NCBI GenBank assembly: GCA_005786805.1 | Contig: SYCV01000099.1 | Location: 1 to 34,012, forward strand | Direction: 5' to 3' | Length of the DNA: 34,012 nt | Source: Planctomycetia bacterium | GTDB lineage: Bacteria; Planctomycetota; Planctomycetia; Gemmatales; Gemmataceae | Shown here: positions 8,572 through 17,860 of the stretch, one piece after another | How positions within the stretch are numbered: position 1 is the first letter of the stretch | How the letters are laid out: the number at the start of each line of letters is the position of its first letter | Program-made: the position numbers and the translations under genes | Notes under the pieces: generated by a model | Databases searched by the model: none | Told to the model about the DNA's origin: nothing | Seen by the model: only the letters and a program-made list of their open reading frames with translations

Positions 8572-9258
8572 CTAACCAAGGTCAATCCAATCACCCGGAT
8601 TTGGTACCAACACCTTGACTCCTGTCTGATGATGTACCTCCCTGGCCCAGCCGTTGGCATCCTGCTTGATCAGGTCGAAAGTGCTGTAATGCATGGGAAC
8701 GACTTTTTTCGGCATGAGGAATTTCACCGCTTTCAATGCATCTTCGGGTCCCATGGTGTAGTTGTCTCCGATGGGAAGGGCCGCTAAGTCTATTCCTTCT
8801 TCCCCGATCAATTTCATATCGCCAAAAAGGCCGGTGTCTGCCGAGTCATAAAAACAAAATTTGTCGTTGAACCTGACAAGGAAACCACAGGGGTTTCCAC
8901 CATTGCTTCCATCGGGCAGCATTGAACCATGAAAGGCAAGGGTGAGTTTGACTTTACCGAAGGGGAATTGGAATGCTCCGCCATGTTGCATGCCATGTGC
9001 CTTGATTCCCTTGGCCTCCAACCAGCCACTAATTTCGTAATTGCAAATGACAGTTGAATTGCAACGGTTGGCGATTTCAATGGTGTCGCCAACATGGTCG
9101 CCATGACCATGGGAAACCAGAATAAAGTCCGCATGAATATTGGAAGCTTTGGTGGCAGCAACGGGATTTCCAGTCAGAAAAGGATCAATGATGATTTTGT
9201 GGGAACCCGACTCGATATAGAAGCAGGAATGGCCGAGCCATTGGATTTTAGTTGTCAT
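8572..9258 (-). CDS. UPF0173-type metal-dependent hydrolase (metallo-beta-lactamase fold)
   Basis: A 228-residue cytosolic protein of the UPF0173 branch of the metallo-beta-lactamase superfamily. It opens with KIQWLGHSCFYIESGSHKIIIDPFLTGNP, the family's first strands. The metal site S-H-G-H-G-D-H-V-G-D is complete, further ligand positions are His in GMQHGG and LAFHGS, Asp in YDSADTGLF, and the C-terminal VVPMHYSTF supplies the last His. Members bind two divalent metals; the physiological substrate is unknown. The start has AGGA ten bases upstream. Confidence 0.95.
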   Translation of the reverse strand: MTTKIQWLGHSCFYIESGSHKIIIDPFLTGNPVAATKASNIHADFILVSHGHGDHVGDTIEIANRCNSTVICNYEISGWLEAKGIKAHGMQHGGAFQFPFGKVKLTLAFHGSMLPDGSNGGNPCGFLVRFNDKFCFYDSADTGLFGDMKLIGEEGIDLAALPIGDNYTMGPEDALKAVKFLMPKKVVPMHYSTFDLIKQDANGWAREVHHQTGVKVLVPNPGDWIDLG

Positions 9259-9423
9259 TGGAATGAGTTCCTAATTTACAGAAGTTTTGGGGAGGGAATT
9301 AATCATCCCAAAGCACCTCTTTTACCCCATTGTTCAAAAGTATAATCGGAGTTGTCTTCGCATGGAATGTGAAACCCGTTACAATTTAAACAAGTTGGTA
9401 AAAGGAAATAACCAAGGATAGGA

Positions 9424-12400
9424 ATGGATTCTTCACAAGAGAAAACAGGGAAGCCACCTGGAAAGTCCAAAACCAGAGTGGGGAAGTTACTTCGACTGGG
9501 ATGGAAAACCATCGCAGTTGGCGTGATTTTATCTGTTGTGCTTTTGGTTTGCGTGAAATTTCTATTGGTGGTGGGTGTGTTGCGCCCATGGTTGGATAAG
9601 ACCGCCAGTCAAATTGCTGATTTTCCCATCCGGGTGAATTCCTGCGACCTTGGATTGATGGGAACCACCTGTGTCCAAAAAGTGGATGTGTTTGAAACCG
9701 ATTTGGAAAAACCAACACCTTGGTTGAAAATTGGTTCGCTGGAAACAGATGTCTCCCTTTTTCGATTGATCAGCGGTAAGGTTATTCCGGATTCTGTCGT
9801 GGTCAACAATCCTTCGGTCACATTGCATTTCGATGAAAAAGGTGATTTGCAGACAAAGTTGCCAAAAAGTAAAGGTAATGAACCCCCGAAAATGCCCAGG
9901 CTGTTTTTGAAAAACGCCGATTTCTGTCTTAAACAGGATGGTAAACCTCCATTAATAATCAAAGGGATTGATGGTGAGGCCTGGCGGGATGAAAAAAAAG
10001 ACCTGATATTTGTCGCCACCGTGCAGGATGGTGTTTGGGGAGCCTGGAACCTGCGTGCCCGGGTGGAACCGGGAGATGGGGATTCCGAGCTAAAACTTAC
10101 CACTCTTGAAGTCGCCCTTTCCAGATCGTTGCTTGAAAGCCTGCCTTTTGTTCCAAAGGCCACATGGGATCATGTCAAGTTGAATGGTTTAACCTCGGTT
10201 GTCATGGACTTGTTTTTTGACGGCAAGAAAGACACTGTTGATTACAAGATAGGTCTGGAACCAAAAAACACATCTGTGAATATCCCGATTATCAACCTTG
10301 ATGCTGAAGATGCCCGGGGTAGGGTTGATATCGACAATGGATATGTCAAAATTCGCGAAGTCGAGGGGCGGGCGGCAAAGGGTGTGATTGAATTAAAGAA
10401 TGCGGACTTGGATTTTCGCACTGAAAATTACCAGATGGATTATGACCTGAAGATCAGGAATATGCACATCCAGGATTTGCCGGAAGCCTGGGGATTGAAG
10501 GATAAAAAAGGGAACTCGTTCATCCAGGGAATAGTTGCGGGATGGGCAAAGCTCAAATTCCTGCACGATCCTGTGAAAGGGCTTCAAACTTCGGGTTCGG
10601 GCATGGGATTGATAGAGCAGGCCAAATTATTGGGATTTCCAGCGAAGCCCATACCCCTTGAGTTGAAATCAAATGGTGCGGGATTCAAGCTTGCCCCATT
10701 ACCAGCCGGCCCGGGGCTATTGCCTGCCGCCCCTAAGAGTGAAAAATCCACCAGTAAGCTTGAGGGAAATAATTCCCTTTTTTTGCAGACAGAAGTGCAT
10801 TTTGAAAATATTGCCGCCAGCGATCTTTTTGTGTTGATTGGCGCCAGGAACCTTGACGGGATCGCAGGAAAATTAAACCTCGACCTGAAATTGGGGGTTC
10901 CCTTTGAAAAAATCTATGACCATAGGTTTTATCTTGGCCACGCCCGGATGGATTTTAAAAATATTCTTCTTTCAGGAATACCCGTCTCAGATTTTCAGGC
11001 GGATGCCCAAATGCAGGAGGGCGAAATAGTTCTCTCTGATTTAAAAGCCAGGTTGGGCGGGCAGGGGCAATCAGCAAAAAGCAAAGCGACCGCTGGTGAA
11101 ATCATGGCTGCGGGGCGAATCGACCTGCAGGACAATGGGATTCTTCATTTGAGATCGCAGGCCTCCTCCATACCTTTGTCCATAATTTCCCCATGGATCC
11201 CCGGATTGCTAAATCAAACCGGAACCCTTTCCTTTGGACTTGATGCAAAAACCAAAGTTTCAACCATGTTGGATCCATCCGGATGGAAGGCCGGGGCGCT
11301 TTTTCGAATGGATAATGTGTCCCTTGGGGAATTGTTTTTTCAAGGAACAGAGGGAAAGCTTGATCTTTTTCAAGGAAGATTGCAGGCATCCGAGGTTGTC
11401 TCCTCCTGTCAGTTGGGGAAAATCACAGGTCAAGCGACATTTCATTTGAACCAGTCGATTCCATTTCAATTTAACATGAGTGCCAAATCCCTGGATGCAA
11501 GCAAAGGTTATCTTCTTTTGGGGAAGGAAAAGTTTTTTTTTGATCTCAACGGAACCGGTGAACTTGATGCTTCCGCATCAGTCACTATTTTTCCCCTCGA
11601 TTGGAATTCATCAGGGAAATTAAATTTTGAGAAATTGGTTCTGGGTAGGTTTCTTCTCGAAAAAAATCATCTTCAATGGCAGATTGATCCTAATAAAATT
11701 GTTTTGACGGATGCTGGTGGAAATAGCATGGGAGGGAAATGGTCGGCCGAGGCTGATATCCCCCGTGCTTCCCTCAATTCCGGGAAAATCAAATTTGAAA
11801 TTCAAGACATAGACGCCGGGTTGCTTGTTCGCACGGCCTCGGAAAAAGAACTGCCCATAAAAGGAAAACTCGGCGGGGTCATCCAGGCAAGTTTTTCTCC
11901 CCAGGATAAAACTGGGGAAAGGGAGATCTTTTTCAACGCCGACCTGAATTCGTCCGGCTACGAGATCCTTGGTATTCCCCTCAGGCAAACCAAGGCGGTT
12001 GTCAATTGGAAGCGAGGTATCCTTCAGGGAAATTTAAACACGGAATTCGCAGAGGGAAAGGGGAAACTTGATTTCAGCCTGGGTTCCGGATCGAAGGCGA
12101 AATTGACCGGTAATCTTACAATCAATGGCATGAGAATGAATCAGCTTTTGGTTGCTTTTGATGCCAATGAACAGTTGAAAAAATTGGATGCGGTTTGCAA
12201 CCTGGATCTTCCCTATGAGATGGATATCGACAATCTTCAAATAACAGCCAACGGCAAAGTTGTTTTGCAGAGAATAAGTCACTCTAATTACCTGCTTAGC
12301 GAACAGTTGCAAGGCAATTTGGTTGTCGATAAGAACGAAATAAACATCAAGGACCTCGCGGGCAATTTCGCGGATGGGCAGATGAGGGGTTCTGTTTTCC

Positions 12401-13359
12401 TTAATTTTGAAAAAATGGAAAGCAGCTTCTATAAAGGCACCCTGATGCACGCGGAGATGGCAAAATTATTCGCCCCATGGTTCGGGGGTTTGAAACCATC
12501 TGGCAAGCTGGATACAAGGTTCAGTGGAAAACTGGGAAGGGAAGTGACTGCGAGTGGAGAAGTCTTTGCCATGGGCCTGAGGCTTTTTGGCGCTGACTTT
12601 GGTGATTGGAGATCACCATATGAATTTTCTGTAGCTCCCGCCCGTGGAGCCGGGAATTTTAACATGAGAGATATCTCTGGTTCCTTTGCCGGTGGTAAGG
12701 TGTATGGTTCAACAGAATACAGATGGGGCGTTGGTAATGCGCTAGCAGGAAATTTCAGGTTTCAATCCCTGGAAATGAAGGCCTTGCAGGCACAGTTTAG
12801 TGATACCCGGGCACCAGGTTCAGGAACCATCCAAGGGAAACTTGTCTTCGCTGGCAAGGATGTCAAGTCGATCGATAACATCACCGCCAATCTGGATGGA
12901 ACTCTGACTCATAGCAGGGCCCAAGGGATTCCCATCGTCAGGGATTTGGTTCCTTTTTTACCCGTCGCGGCAACTGGAACTTTTTTTGACAAAGGTGAAC
13001 TGAAGGCACGAATGGATCGGGGTATCATCCGCATTCAAAGACTGGCGCTCTCCAACGCCTTCGTGATGGTCTTGATCGAGGGGAATATCTCCTCGCAGGG
13101 CCAGATGGACCTTGAAGCCACTGCAAGGACTGGGAATCTTTCAGTGCTTCCTGAAGCGATGCGAAACCTGGGTTTAAAAATGCCCGCAATTGGCGCGGTG
13201 CCACTTGATGTCATTTCCCAAGCCACCGGAGCCTTGGCGGCGGGCATATTACATTACAAAATTACCGGAAACTATAAAAACCCGATTGTTAAAAGCGTGC
13301 CCCTCACTTTGCTGACCGAGGAATCAATTCGATTCTTCTTTGGCAGGATTTCACAATAG
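9424..13359 (+). CDS. Giant AsmA/TamB-like envelope protein
   Basis: A 1311-residue protein with a single N-terminal membrane anchor (about residues 30-55, TIAVGVILSVVLLVCVKFLLVVGVL) and a very long region rich in amphipathic beta strands. Features of the AsmA-like/YhdP/TamB group are the early DVSLFRLISGKVIPDSVVVNNPSVTLHFDEKGDLQTKL, repeated strand-turn blocks such as GEIVLSDLKARLGG, and a C-terminal DUF3971/AsmA_2-like domain ending in GILHYKITGNYKNPIVKSVPLTLL. In proteobacteria these proteins form long grooves that carry phospholipid between the two membranes; that role here is inference. The ATG at 9424 has AGGA five bases upstream. It is followed by a Wza-like export lipoprotein, which also suggests an envelope theme. 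Confidence 0.82.
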   Translation: MDSSQEKTGKPPGKSKTRVGKLLRLGWKTIAVGVILSVVLLVCVKFLLVVGVLRPWLDKTASQIADFPIRVNSCDLGLMGTTCVQKVDVFETDLEKPTPWLKIGSLETDVSLFRLISGKVIPDSVVVNNPSVTLHFDEKGDLQTKLPKSKGNEPPKMPRLFLKNADFCLKQDGKPPLIIKGIDGEAWRDEKKDLIFVATVQDGVWGAWNLRARVEPGDGDSELKLTTLEVALSRSLLESLPFVPKATWDHVKLNGLTSVVMDLFFDGKKDTVDYKIGLEPKNTSVNIPIINLDAEDARGRVDIDNGYVKIREVEGRAAKGVIELKNADLDFRTENYQMDYDLKIRNMHIQDLPEAWGLKDKKGNSFIQGIVAGWAKLKFLHDPVKGLQTSGSGMGLIEQAKLLGFPAKPIPLELKSNGAGFKLAPLPAGPGLLPAAPKSEKSTSKLEGNNSLFLQTEVHFENIAASDLFVLIGARNLDGIAGKLNLDLKLGVPFEKIYDHRFYLGHARMDFKNILLSGIPVSDFQADAQMQEGEIVLSDLKARLGGQGQSAKSKATAGEIMAAGRIDLQDNGILHLRSQASSIPLSIISPWIPGLLNQTGTLSFGLDAKTKVSTMLDPSGWKAGALFRMDNVSLGELFFQGTEGKLDLFQGRLQASEVVSSCQLGKITGQATFHLNQSIPFQFNMSAKSLDASKGYLLLGKEKFFFDLNGTGELDASASVTIFPLDWNSSGKLNFEKLVLGRFLLEKNHLQWQIDPNKIVLTDAGGNSMGGKWSAEADIPRASLNSGKIKFEIQDIDAGLLVRTASEKELPIKGKLGGVIQASFSPQDKTGEREIFFNADLNSSGYEILGIPLRQTKAVVNWKRGILQGNLNTEFAEGKGKLDFSLGSGSKAKLTGNLTINGMRMNQLLVAFDANEQLKKLDAVCNLDLPYEMDIDNLQITANGKVVLQRISHSNYLLSEQLQGNLVVDKNEINIKDLAGNFADGQMRGSVFLNFEKMESSFYKGTLMHAEMAKLFAPWFGGLKPSGKLDTRFSGKLGREVTASGEVFAMGLRLFGADFGDWRSPYEFSVAPARGAGNFNMRDISGSFAGGKVYGSTEYRWGVGNALAGNFRFQSLEMKALQAQFSDTRAPGSGTIQGKLVFAGKDVKSIDNITANLDGTLTHSRAQGIPIVRDLVPFLPVAATGTFFDKGELKARMDRGIIRIQRLALSNAFVMVLIEGNISSQGQMDLEATARTGNLSVLPEAMRNLGLKMPAIGAVPLDVISQATGALAAGILHYKITGNYKNPIVKSVPLTLLTEESIRFFFGRISQ

Positions 13360-13468
13360 CTAAATAAATTTTCCGTGTTTCTCCTATTGCAAGCATTTTT
13401 TATTCTGTTAAACCTCCCGCCATGTATGGGTAATTCCTGTTAAATTGGAACAAATAAGTCGAACAGGC

Positions 13469-14314
13469 ATGAGAATTCAAAAGGATTACATATTTAAAAT
13501 GCTATGGATATTTGGTGTTTTATCCTCTGCTGGAGGATGCCAAAGCCCAATGTCCATTTTTTCCATTTGCCAGGATGGAAATACCCTGCTCGATTCCGCA
13601 CGCAATATGAAAAATACTGTGACAGAGATTCCACAAGTTCCCAGGGAACTTGACAAAGGTTTGACTTCATCTCTCACGGTTGAGCCCGGGGATGTTTTGC
13701 TGGTTCAACCTGCTGACCTTGATTCACCTATCAGGCTTCCGGGTGATCAGCCTGTCTTGCAGGACGGAACCATAAGTTTGGGTAAGTACGGCCGTCTTCC
13801 CGTGGCAGGTCGAACACTTGATGAAATCGAATCCATGGTCAAGGCCCAAGTCACTTCAGTTGTCAAGGATGCGGGGCCGATCACCATCAGGCTGGTCAAC
13901 AGGCAAAGCAAGGTTTTCTATGTGGTGGGGGAAGTGAATGCCCCCGGGGTTTTCCCTCTTACCGGGCGTGAAACGGTGCTCGATGCGATCTTGCAGGCTG
14001 GCGGCTTGAACGATAAGGCTTCAAGACAAAATATAGTTGTCGCAAGGCCAACACCACCTGGAAGTTGCAGAATAGTGCTGCCTGTTTGTTACAAGGAAAT
14101 TGTGCAATTGGGCGATACGACCACTAATTATCAACTGGCACCTGGGGATAGGGTTTTCATACCCGCCAAGGATTTCTGGAAAGACAAATCCCCGGTCTCA
14201 AAGGGGCCTAATCCCTTATGTTGTAAGGACCAGGAAGCTTGCAAGTTGCCTGGTTCCAAAAACTGGCAGGGGGATAATCCTGCGCAACCGGAAAAAAATA
14301 TCGCTCCGCCTTGA
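13469..14314 (+). CDS. Polysaccharide export (OPX/Wza-like) lipoprotein with SLBB domain
   Basis: A 281-residue lipoprotein: signal peptide and lipobox S-A-G-G-C near residue 24, then a Poly_export domain (LTVEPGDVLLVQPADLD, QDGTISLGKYGRLPVAGRTLDEIESMV) and an SLBB domain (KVFYVVGEVNAPGVFPLTGRETVLDAILQAGGLN, YQLAPGDRVFIPAKD). The tail is Cys/Pro-rich (PLCCKDQEACKLPG) and disordered-looking. OPX proteins form or gate the outer-membrane exit for exopolysaccharide. No Wzc-like kinase, flippase or glycosyltransferase is in the window. I prefer the ATG at 13469 because it gives a clean lipoprotein signal; the frame is open to a TTG at 13445. Confidence 0.9.
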   Translation: MRIQKDYIFKMLWIFGVLSSAGGCQSPMSIFSICQDGNTLLDSARNMKNTVTEIPQVPRELDKGLTSSLTVEPGDVLLVQPADLDSPIRLPGDQPVLQDGTISLGKYGRLPVAGRTLDEIESMVKAQVTSVVKDAGPITIRLVNRQSKVFYVVGEVNAPGVFPLTGRETVLDAILQAGGLNDKASRQNIVVARPTPPGSCRIVLPVCYKEIVQLGDTTTNYQLAPGDRVFIPAKDFWKDKSPVSKGPNPLCCKDQEACKLPGSKNWQGDNPAQPEKNIAPP

Positions 14315-14340
14315 TTAAAATGAATTTGCTATCATTCATC

Positions 14341-14372
14341 ACAAACAAGCTGAGAATATTCAGGTTGTTTGT
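14341..14372 (+). other. Hairpin in the leader of the Bax-inhibitor-like gene
   Basis: ACAAACAA (14341-14348) pairs with TTGTTTGT (14365-14372), and inside it CTGA (14350-14353) pairs with TCAG (14360-14363) across a G-G mismatch, loop GAATAT. This 12-bp hairpin lies between the export lipoprotein and the next gene. No T-run follows directly, so it is either a weak 3' end signal or a leader structure. Confidence 0.35.
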
Positions 14373-14429
14373 TGGGATTTTGAAAAATACTGGATTTTCC
14401 AATTCCCCTTCTGTTAAAATACATCTAGA

Positions 14430-14435
14430 TATAAT
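14430..14435 (+). promoter_or_regulatory. Candidate -10 box (TATAAT) for the Bax-inhibitor-like gene
   Basis: A perfect TATAAT lies about 25 bases ahead of the ATG at 14461, followed by an AGGAG ribosome binding site. I see no convincing -35 at 16-18 bases, so this is a candidate only. Confidence 0.35.
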
Positions 14436-14460
14436 TGACACTTAAATGAGGAGATAATCA

Positions 14461-15168
14461 ATGCAATATGATTCAGAATTTCAGGAAATGACATATTCGG
14501 GCACAGCGCGATTGAGCTTTATTCGTAAGACATATGCTCATTTGGCGGGTGCGGTGCTGGGATTTGTGGTCCTTGAAACATTGCTTTTAAACACCATAAC
14601 TGAACAGCAGATCATGTCAGTTTTTGGCAGGTCATCCTGGGCTCCATTGATAATCATGCTTGCATTCTGGGGCGCAAGTTATGTCGCCCAAATGTTGGCT
14701 CAATCTGATTCTTCGCCTGCTATTCAATATGCGGGACTTGGTTTGTATGTGGTCGCGGAAAGCCTTATTTTTCTGCCAATATTATATATTGCAACCCACT
14801 ACATCAATGATAAGAGTCTGATTCCTGCGGCTGGTGCCTTGACCATGTGTGTTTTTGCTGGATTGACCATATCCGTTTTTGCCACAGGCACAGATTATTC
14901 CTTCTTGGCTCCAGCGCTTTCAGTTGGAAGCATGCTGATTTTGGGTCTTATTGTTTGTTCCCTGATTTTCGGTTTTTCGTTGGGCCTTATATTTTCATTT
15001 GCAATGGTAGGTTTCATGAGCGGTTATATCCTTTATGAAACCTCCCTTGTTATGCTTCATTTTCCAACGGACAAACATGTCGCAGCTGCTTTGATGTTGT
15101 TCTCATCGGTTGCAACTTTGTTCTTCTACATCTTGAGAATACTCATGGCCTTCATTAGCCGGGATTAA
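14461..15168 (+). CDS. Bax inhibitor-1/YccA family membrane protein
   Basis: A 235-residue integral membrane protein with seven hydrophobic segments, the usual BI-1/UPF0005 layout. Landmarks are the N-terminal F-I-R-K-T-Y-A-H-L-A-G-A-V-L box, the central ALTMCVFAGLTISVFATGTDYSFLAP stretch and the last helices VGFMSGYILYETSLVMLHFPTDKHVAAALMLFSSVATLFFYILRILM. The eukaryotic relatives are calcium-leak channels that suppress apoptosis; bacterial members (YccA, YetJ) are linked to FtsH regulation or pH-gated calcium flux. Start supported by AGGAG about seven bases upstream. A clear terminator follows, ending the 9424-15168 block. Confidence 0.95.
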   Translation: MQYDSEFQEMTYSGTARLSFIRKTYAHLAGAVLGFVVLETLLLNTITEQQIMSVFGRSSWAPLIIMLAFWGASYVAQMLAQSDSSPAIQYAGLGLYVVAESLIFLPILYIATHYINDKSLIPAAGALTMCVFAGLTISVFATGTDYSFLAPALSVGSMLILGLIVCSLIFGFSLGLIFSFAMVGFMSGYILYETSLVMLHFPTDKHVAAALMLFSSVATLFFYILRILMAFISRD

Positions 15169-15192
15169 TAAAAATTGGTGTTAATTATAATT

Positions 15193-15229
15193 AAAAGCCT
15201 CCCAAATTAACATTTGGGGGGCTTTTTTT
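15193..15229 (+). terminator. Rho-independent terminator after the Bax-inhibitor-like gene
   Basis: AAAGCCTCCCAAAT (15194-15207), loop TAAC, ATTTGGGGGGCTTT (15212-15225): a 14-bp stem with one T-G wobble, then a run of T to 15229. It lies 25 bases behind the stop at 15168 and points in the same direction. Confidence 0.9.
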
Positions 15230-15445
15230 GTCATTTTTGGTGCCTGGCTCAACGAAAATCACAGAAGCCAAGGTATTTTTGTTGTAAGAATTATCGAGGA
15301 TTAGAATAATTTTGTTGCGTTACTTTAATAATGCCGATACTTTTAAACATGATAAGTGTTTAGTCTATCGGATAATTTGCCTTAAATTTATGATTATCTG
15401 GTTAGATTCCCGCCTTGGATTTAAAATTTCTAGTGGAGAGTGACC
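15230..15445. other. Intergenic region ahead of the DUF1549/1553 gene
   Basis: About 215 AT-rich bases between the terminator and the next gene. It must hold the promoter for the DUF1549/1553-DUF1501 pair, but I find no box pair good enough to call: one candidate is TTGTAA then AATAAT with 17-base spacing, starting near 15280. The only firm element is the GGAG ribosome binding site seven bases ahead of 15446. No open frame looks coding. Confidence 0.4.
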
Positions 15446-17860
15446 ATGAAATCTTGCCACCAGTGGAAACAGGTTCTAGCTGTTTGTGTGGTAGTGCTTT
15501 TTGGTTTTCATTCACAAGCCATCGCCGAAGTGCAACTCCCCGATGGGACAGTCATCAAGAATGTTGATTTTGAAAAACATGTTGTGGGATTATTTGGTAG
15601 ATCTGGTTGCAACCTTGGTTCTTGCCATGGTTCTTTTCAAGGCAAAAATGGTTTTCGACTTTCTCTTTTTGGTTATGAAGCAGACAAGGATGGAGTTTCT
15701 GTAAGCAGGGAAATGAATGGAAGGCGAATCGATTTAGTCCAACCGGACAATAGTCTTCTTTTACTTAAAGGCATGGGACTTATTGAGCATGCTGGTGGAA
15801 GAAGATTCTCCCCAGGTTCCTGGCAGCATAAACTTATTAAAGCTTGGATCGAACAAGGCGCTCCATTGGTCAAGGGCAGTGGCGAGATCAAATCCCTTGA
15901 AGTCACCCCAAAAGAAATACCCTTCCACAAACCTGGCGAAAAAATAAAACTCAAAGCCATGGTTTCCTTCGCCGATGGCACCACTGAGAATATCACTTCA
16001 CTTTGCGAATATAGGACCTTGGATGATGCTGTTGCTGAAGTGGATTCCACTGGTAATGTAACGGGTAATCGTGCCGGGGACACATCTATCATAGTTGCAT
16101 ACCGTGGAACGGTTGTTCCTGTGCGTGCCATGGTTCCCCTTGAAGTAAAACCCGGTTACAAATATCCGAGTGTTCCAGAAGTCAACTACATAGACAAAAT
16201 TGTTTTTTCCAAGCTTAAAAGATTGAATATCGAACCTTCATCAATGTCTGGGGATGTTGAATTTTTGCGCAGGATCTCTATCGATGTGATCGGCTCTTTG
16301 CCAACCCCAAATGAGATTCGCACTTTTGTTGCCGACAAGGACCCCAATAAGCGCTCTAAAAAGGTTGATGAGCTTTTGAAGCATCCCCTTCATGCGGCGC
16401 TGTGGGCCACGAAAATAAGTGATATCACGGGCAATAATACCGATGCCATGGAACAACCCCAAAACCTCAGGGCTAAAAAAAGCCAGATGTGGCATGATTG
16501 GTTAAGGAAGCGTGTTTCTGAGAATGTTTCCTATGACAAGATTGTTGAAGGGGTTCTTTGTGCCACTAGCAGGGATGGTGACACTCCTGAAGAATATATT
16601 CTTAAAGTTAACAAGATGGATGAGGAAATCACCAAAGGGTTTGTTGATGACTATGCAAATAAATCATCCTTGGATTTGTTCTGGCGTAAACAAGGTGTAG
16701 TGACTCTGGACCAGTGGGGTGAAAAAACCGCAGCCGCTTTCATGGGAATGCGCCTTGAATGTGCCCAGTGTCACAAGCATCCTTTTGACCGCTGGACACA
16801 GGTTGATTACCGATCGTACGCAAATGTCTTCAGTCAATTGGCATACGGTACATCTCCCGAGGCAAAAAAGGCCATTGATGCTGAAAACGCAGAGCGCAAG
16901 AAAAATGCCATGGGCAAAAACAACAACCAAATCAATGTTGTTAAGGAAGTTTATGTTGCCAATGCTGTGGCTGGCAAAGGTGGTGCTGGGAAGGCCTTGG
17001 TTCACCCTGAGACAAATCTTCCACTTGCTCCAAAGGCCTTGGGTGGTCCTGAAATCAAGATGGAAACGGGTGTTGATGCCCGTAGGAAACTTTTTGAATG
17101 GTTGAAGTCTCCCGATAATCCATACTTTGCCCGAAGTTTTGTGAACCGTGTCTGGGGTCATTATTTTGGTGTTGGAATTGTTGATCCACTTGATGATTTT
17201 TCAATTGCCAATCCGCCTTCCAATCCCCAGCTTTTGGATGCTTTGGCAAAAGATTTCATCGATAGTGGCTTTGATATCAGGAAGTTGGAAAAGACCATAC
17301 TTCTTTCCAGGGTTTACAATCTCACAAGTGTGCCCAACGAAACCAATCGCTTTGATGATAACAATTACTCCCATTCATTTATTAGGCCGATGATGGCTGA
17401 GGTTGTGGTGGATGTTCTATGTGCTGCGACTGGGATGGCTGAGAATTTTGGTCCTGATGCCCGTAAAGATTCCAAGGCCATAGAAGTTGGTGCCAGCAGG
17501 GTTAATTCCTCGATAAGCTATGCGTTTAGAATTTTCGGCAGGCCTCCCCGTACCGCTGCTTGCGATTGTGAACGATCCATGGAACCTGCGCTTCCCCAAA
17601 AACTTTACCTGATGGCGGATACCAACCTTCAGGCTAAAATTGAATCCCAGGGAAATATCATCAAGAAAATTCTTGCTGAAAACCAAGATGATCAGAAGGC
17701 CCTGGAGGAGTTGTTTCTTTCAACCCTCAGCAGGTTTCCCAATGATCGGGATAAGAAGCACTTTGAGGAATATCGCGCTAAAAGTGCTGATCGAAAAACG
17801 GCATTTGTCGACACCCTCTGGGCGTTGCTGAATACCAAGGAGTTTATTTTTAATCACTAG
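15446..17860 (+). CDS. Secreted DUF1549/DUF1553 (planctomycete cytochrome-like) protein with Ig-like domain
   Basis: An 804-residue exported protein. A Sec signal ends near A-I-A|E (residue 28). An N-terminal planctomycete cytochrome-like segment has Cys55-x4-Cys60-His61 followed by GSFQGKNGFRLSLFGYEAD. A bacterial Ig-like (BIG2) domain covers about 147-230. The DUF1549 domain spans about 240-460 (FLRRISIDVIGSLPTPNEI) and contains Cys439-A-Q-Cys442-His443. DUF1553 covers about 550-795 (SPDNPYFARSFVNRVWGHYFG, GVGIVDPLDDFS). Such proteins are hugely expanded in planctomycetes, almost always beside a DUF1501 gene as here, and are suspected of haem-linked polysaccharide or envelope functions; no activity is established. 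GGAG seven bases upstream favours ATG 15446 over GTG 15440. Confidence 0.95.
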   Translation: MKSCHQWKQVLAVCVVVLFGFHSQAIAEVQLPDGTVIKNVDFEKHVVGLFGRSGCNLGSCHGSFQGKNGFRLSLFGYEADKDGVSVSREMNGRRIDLVQPDNSLLLLKGMGLIEHAGGRRFSPGSWQHKLIKAWIEQGAPLVKGSGEIKSLEVTPKEIPFHKPGEKIKLKAMVSFADGTTENITSLCEYRTLDDAVAEVDSTGNVTGNRAGDTSIIVAYRGTVVPVRAMVPLEVKPGYKYPSVPEVNYIDKIVFSKLKRLNIEPSSMSGDVEFLRRISIDVIGSLPTPNEIRTFVADKDPNKRSKKVDELLKHPLHAALWATKISDITGNNTDAMEQPQNLRAKKSQMWHDWLRKRVSENVSYDKIVEGVLCATSRDGDTPEEYILKVNKMDEEITKGFVDDYANKSSLDLFWRKQGVVTLDQWGEKTAAAFMGMRLECAQCHKHPFDRWTQVDYRSYANVFSQLAYGTSPEAKKAIDAENAERKKNAMGKNNNQINVVKEVYVANAVAGKGGAGKALVHPETNLPLAPKALGGPEIKMETGVDARRKLFEWLKSPDNPYFARSFVNRVWGHYFGVGIVDPLDDFSIANPPSNPQLLDALAKDFIDSGFDIRKLEKTILLSRVYNLTSVPNETNRFDDNNYSHSFIRPMMAEVVVDVLCAATGMAENFGPDARKDSKAIEVGASRVNSSISYAFRIFGRPPRTAACDCERSMEPALPQKLYLMADTNLQAKIESQGNIIKKILAENQDDQKALEELFLSTLSRFPNDRDKKHFEEYRAKSADRKTAFVDTLWALLNTKEFIFNH

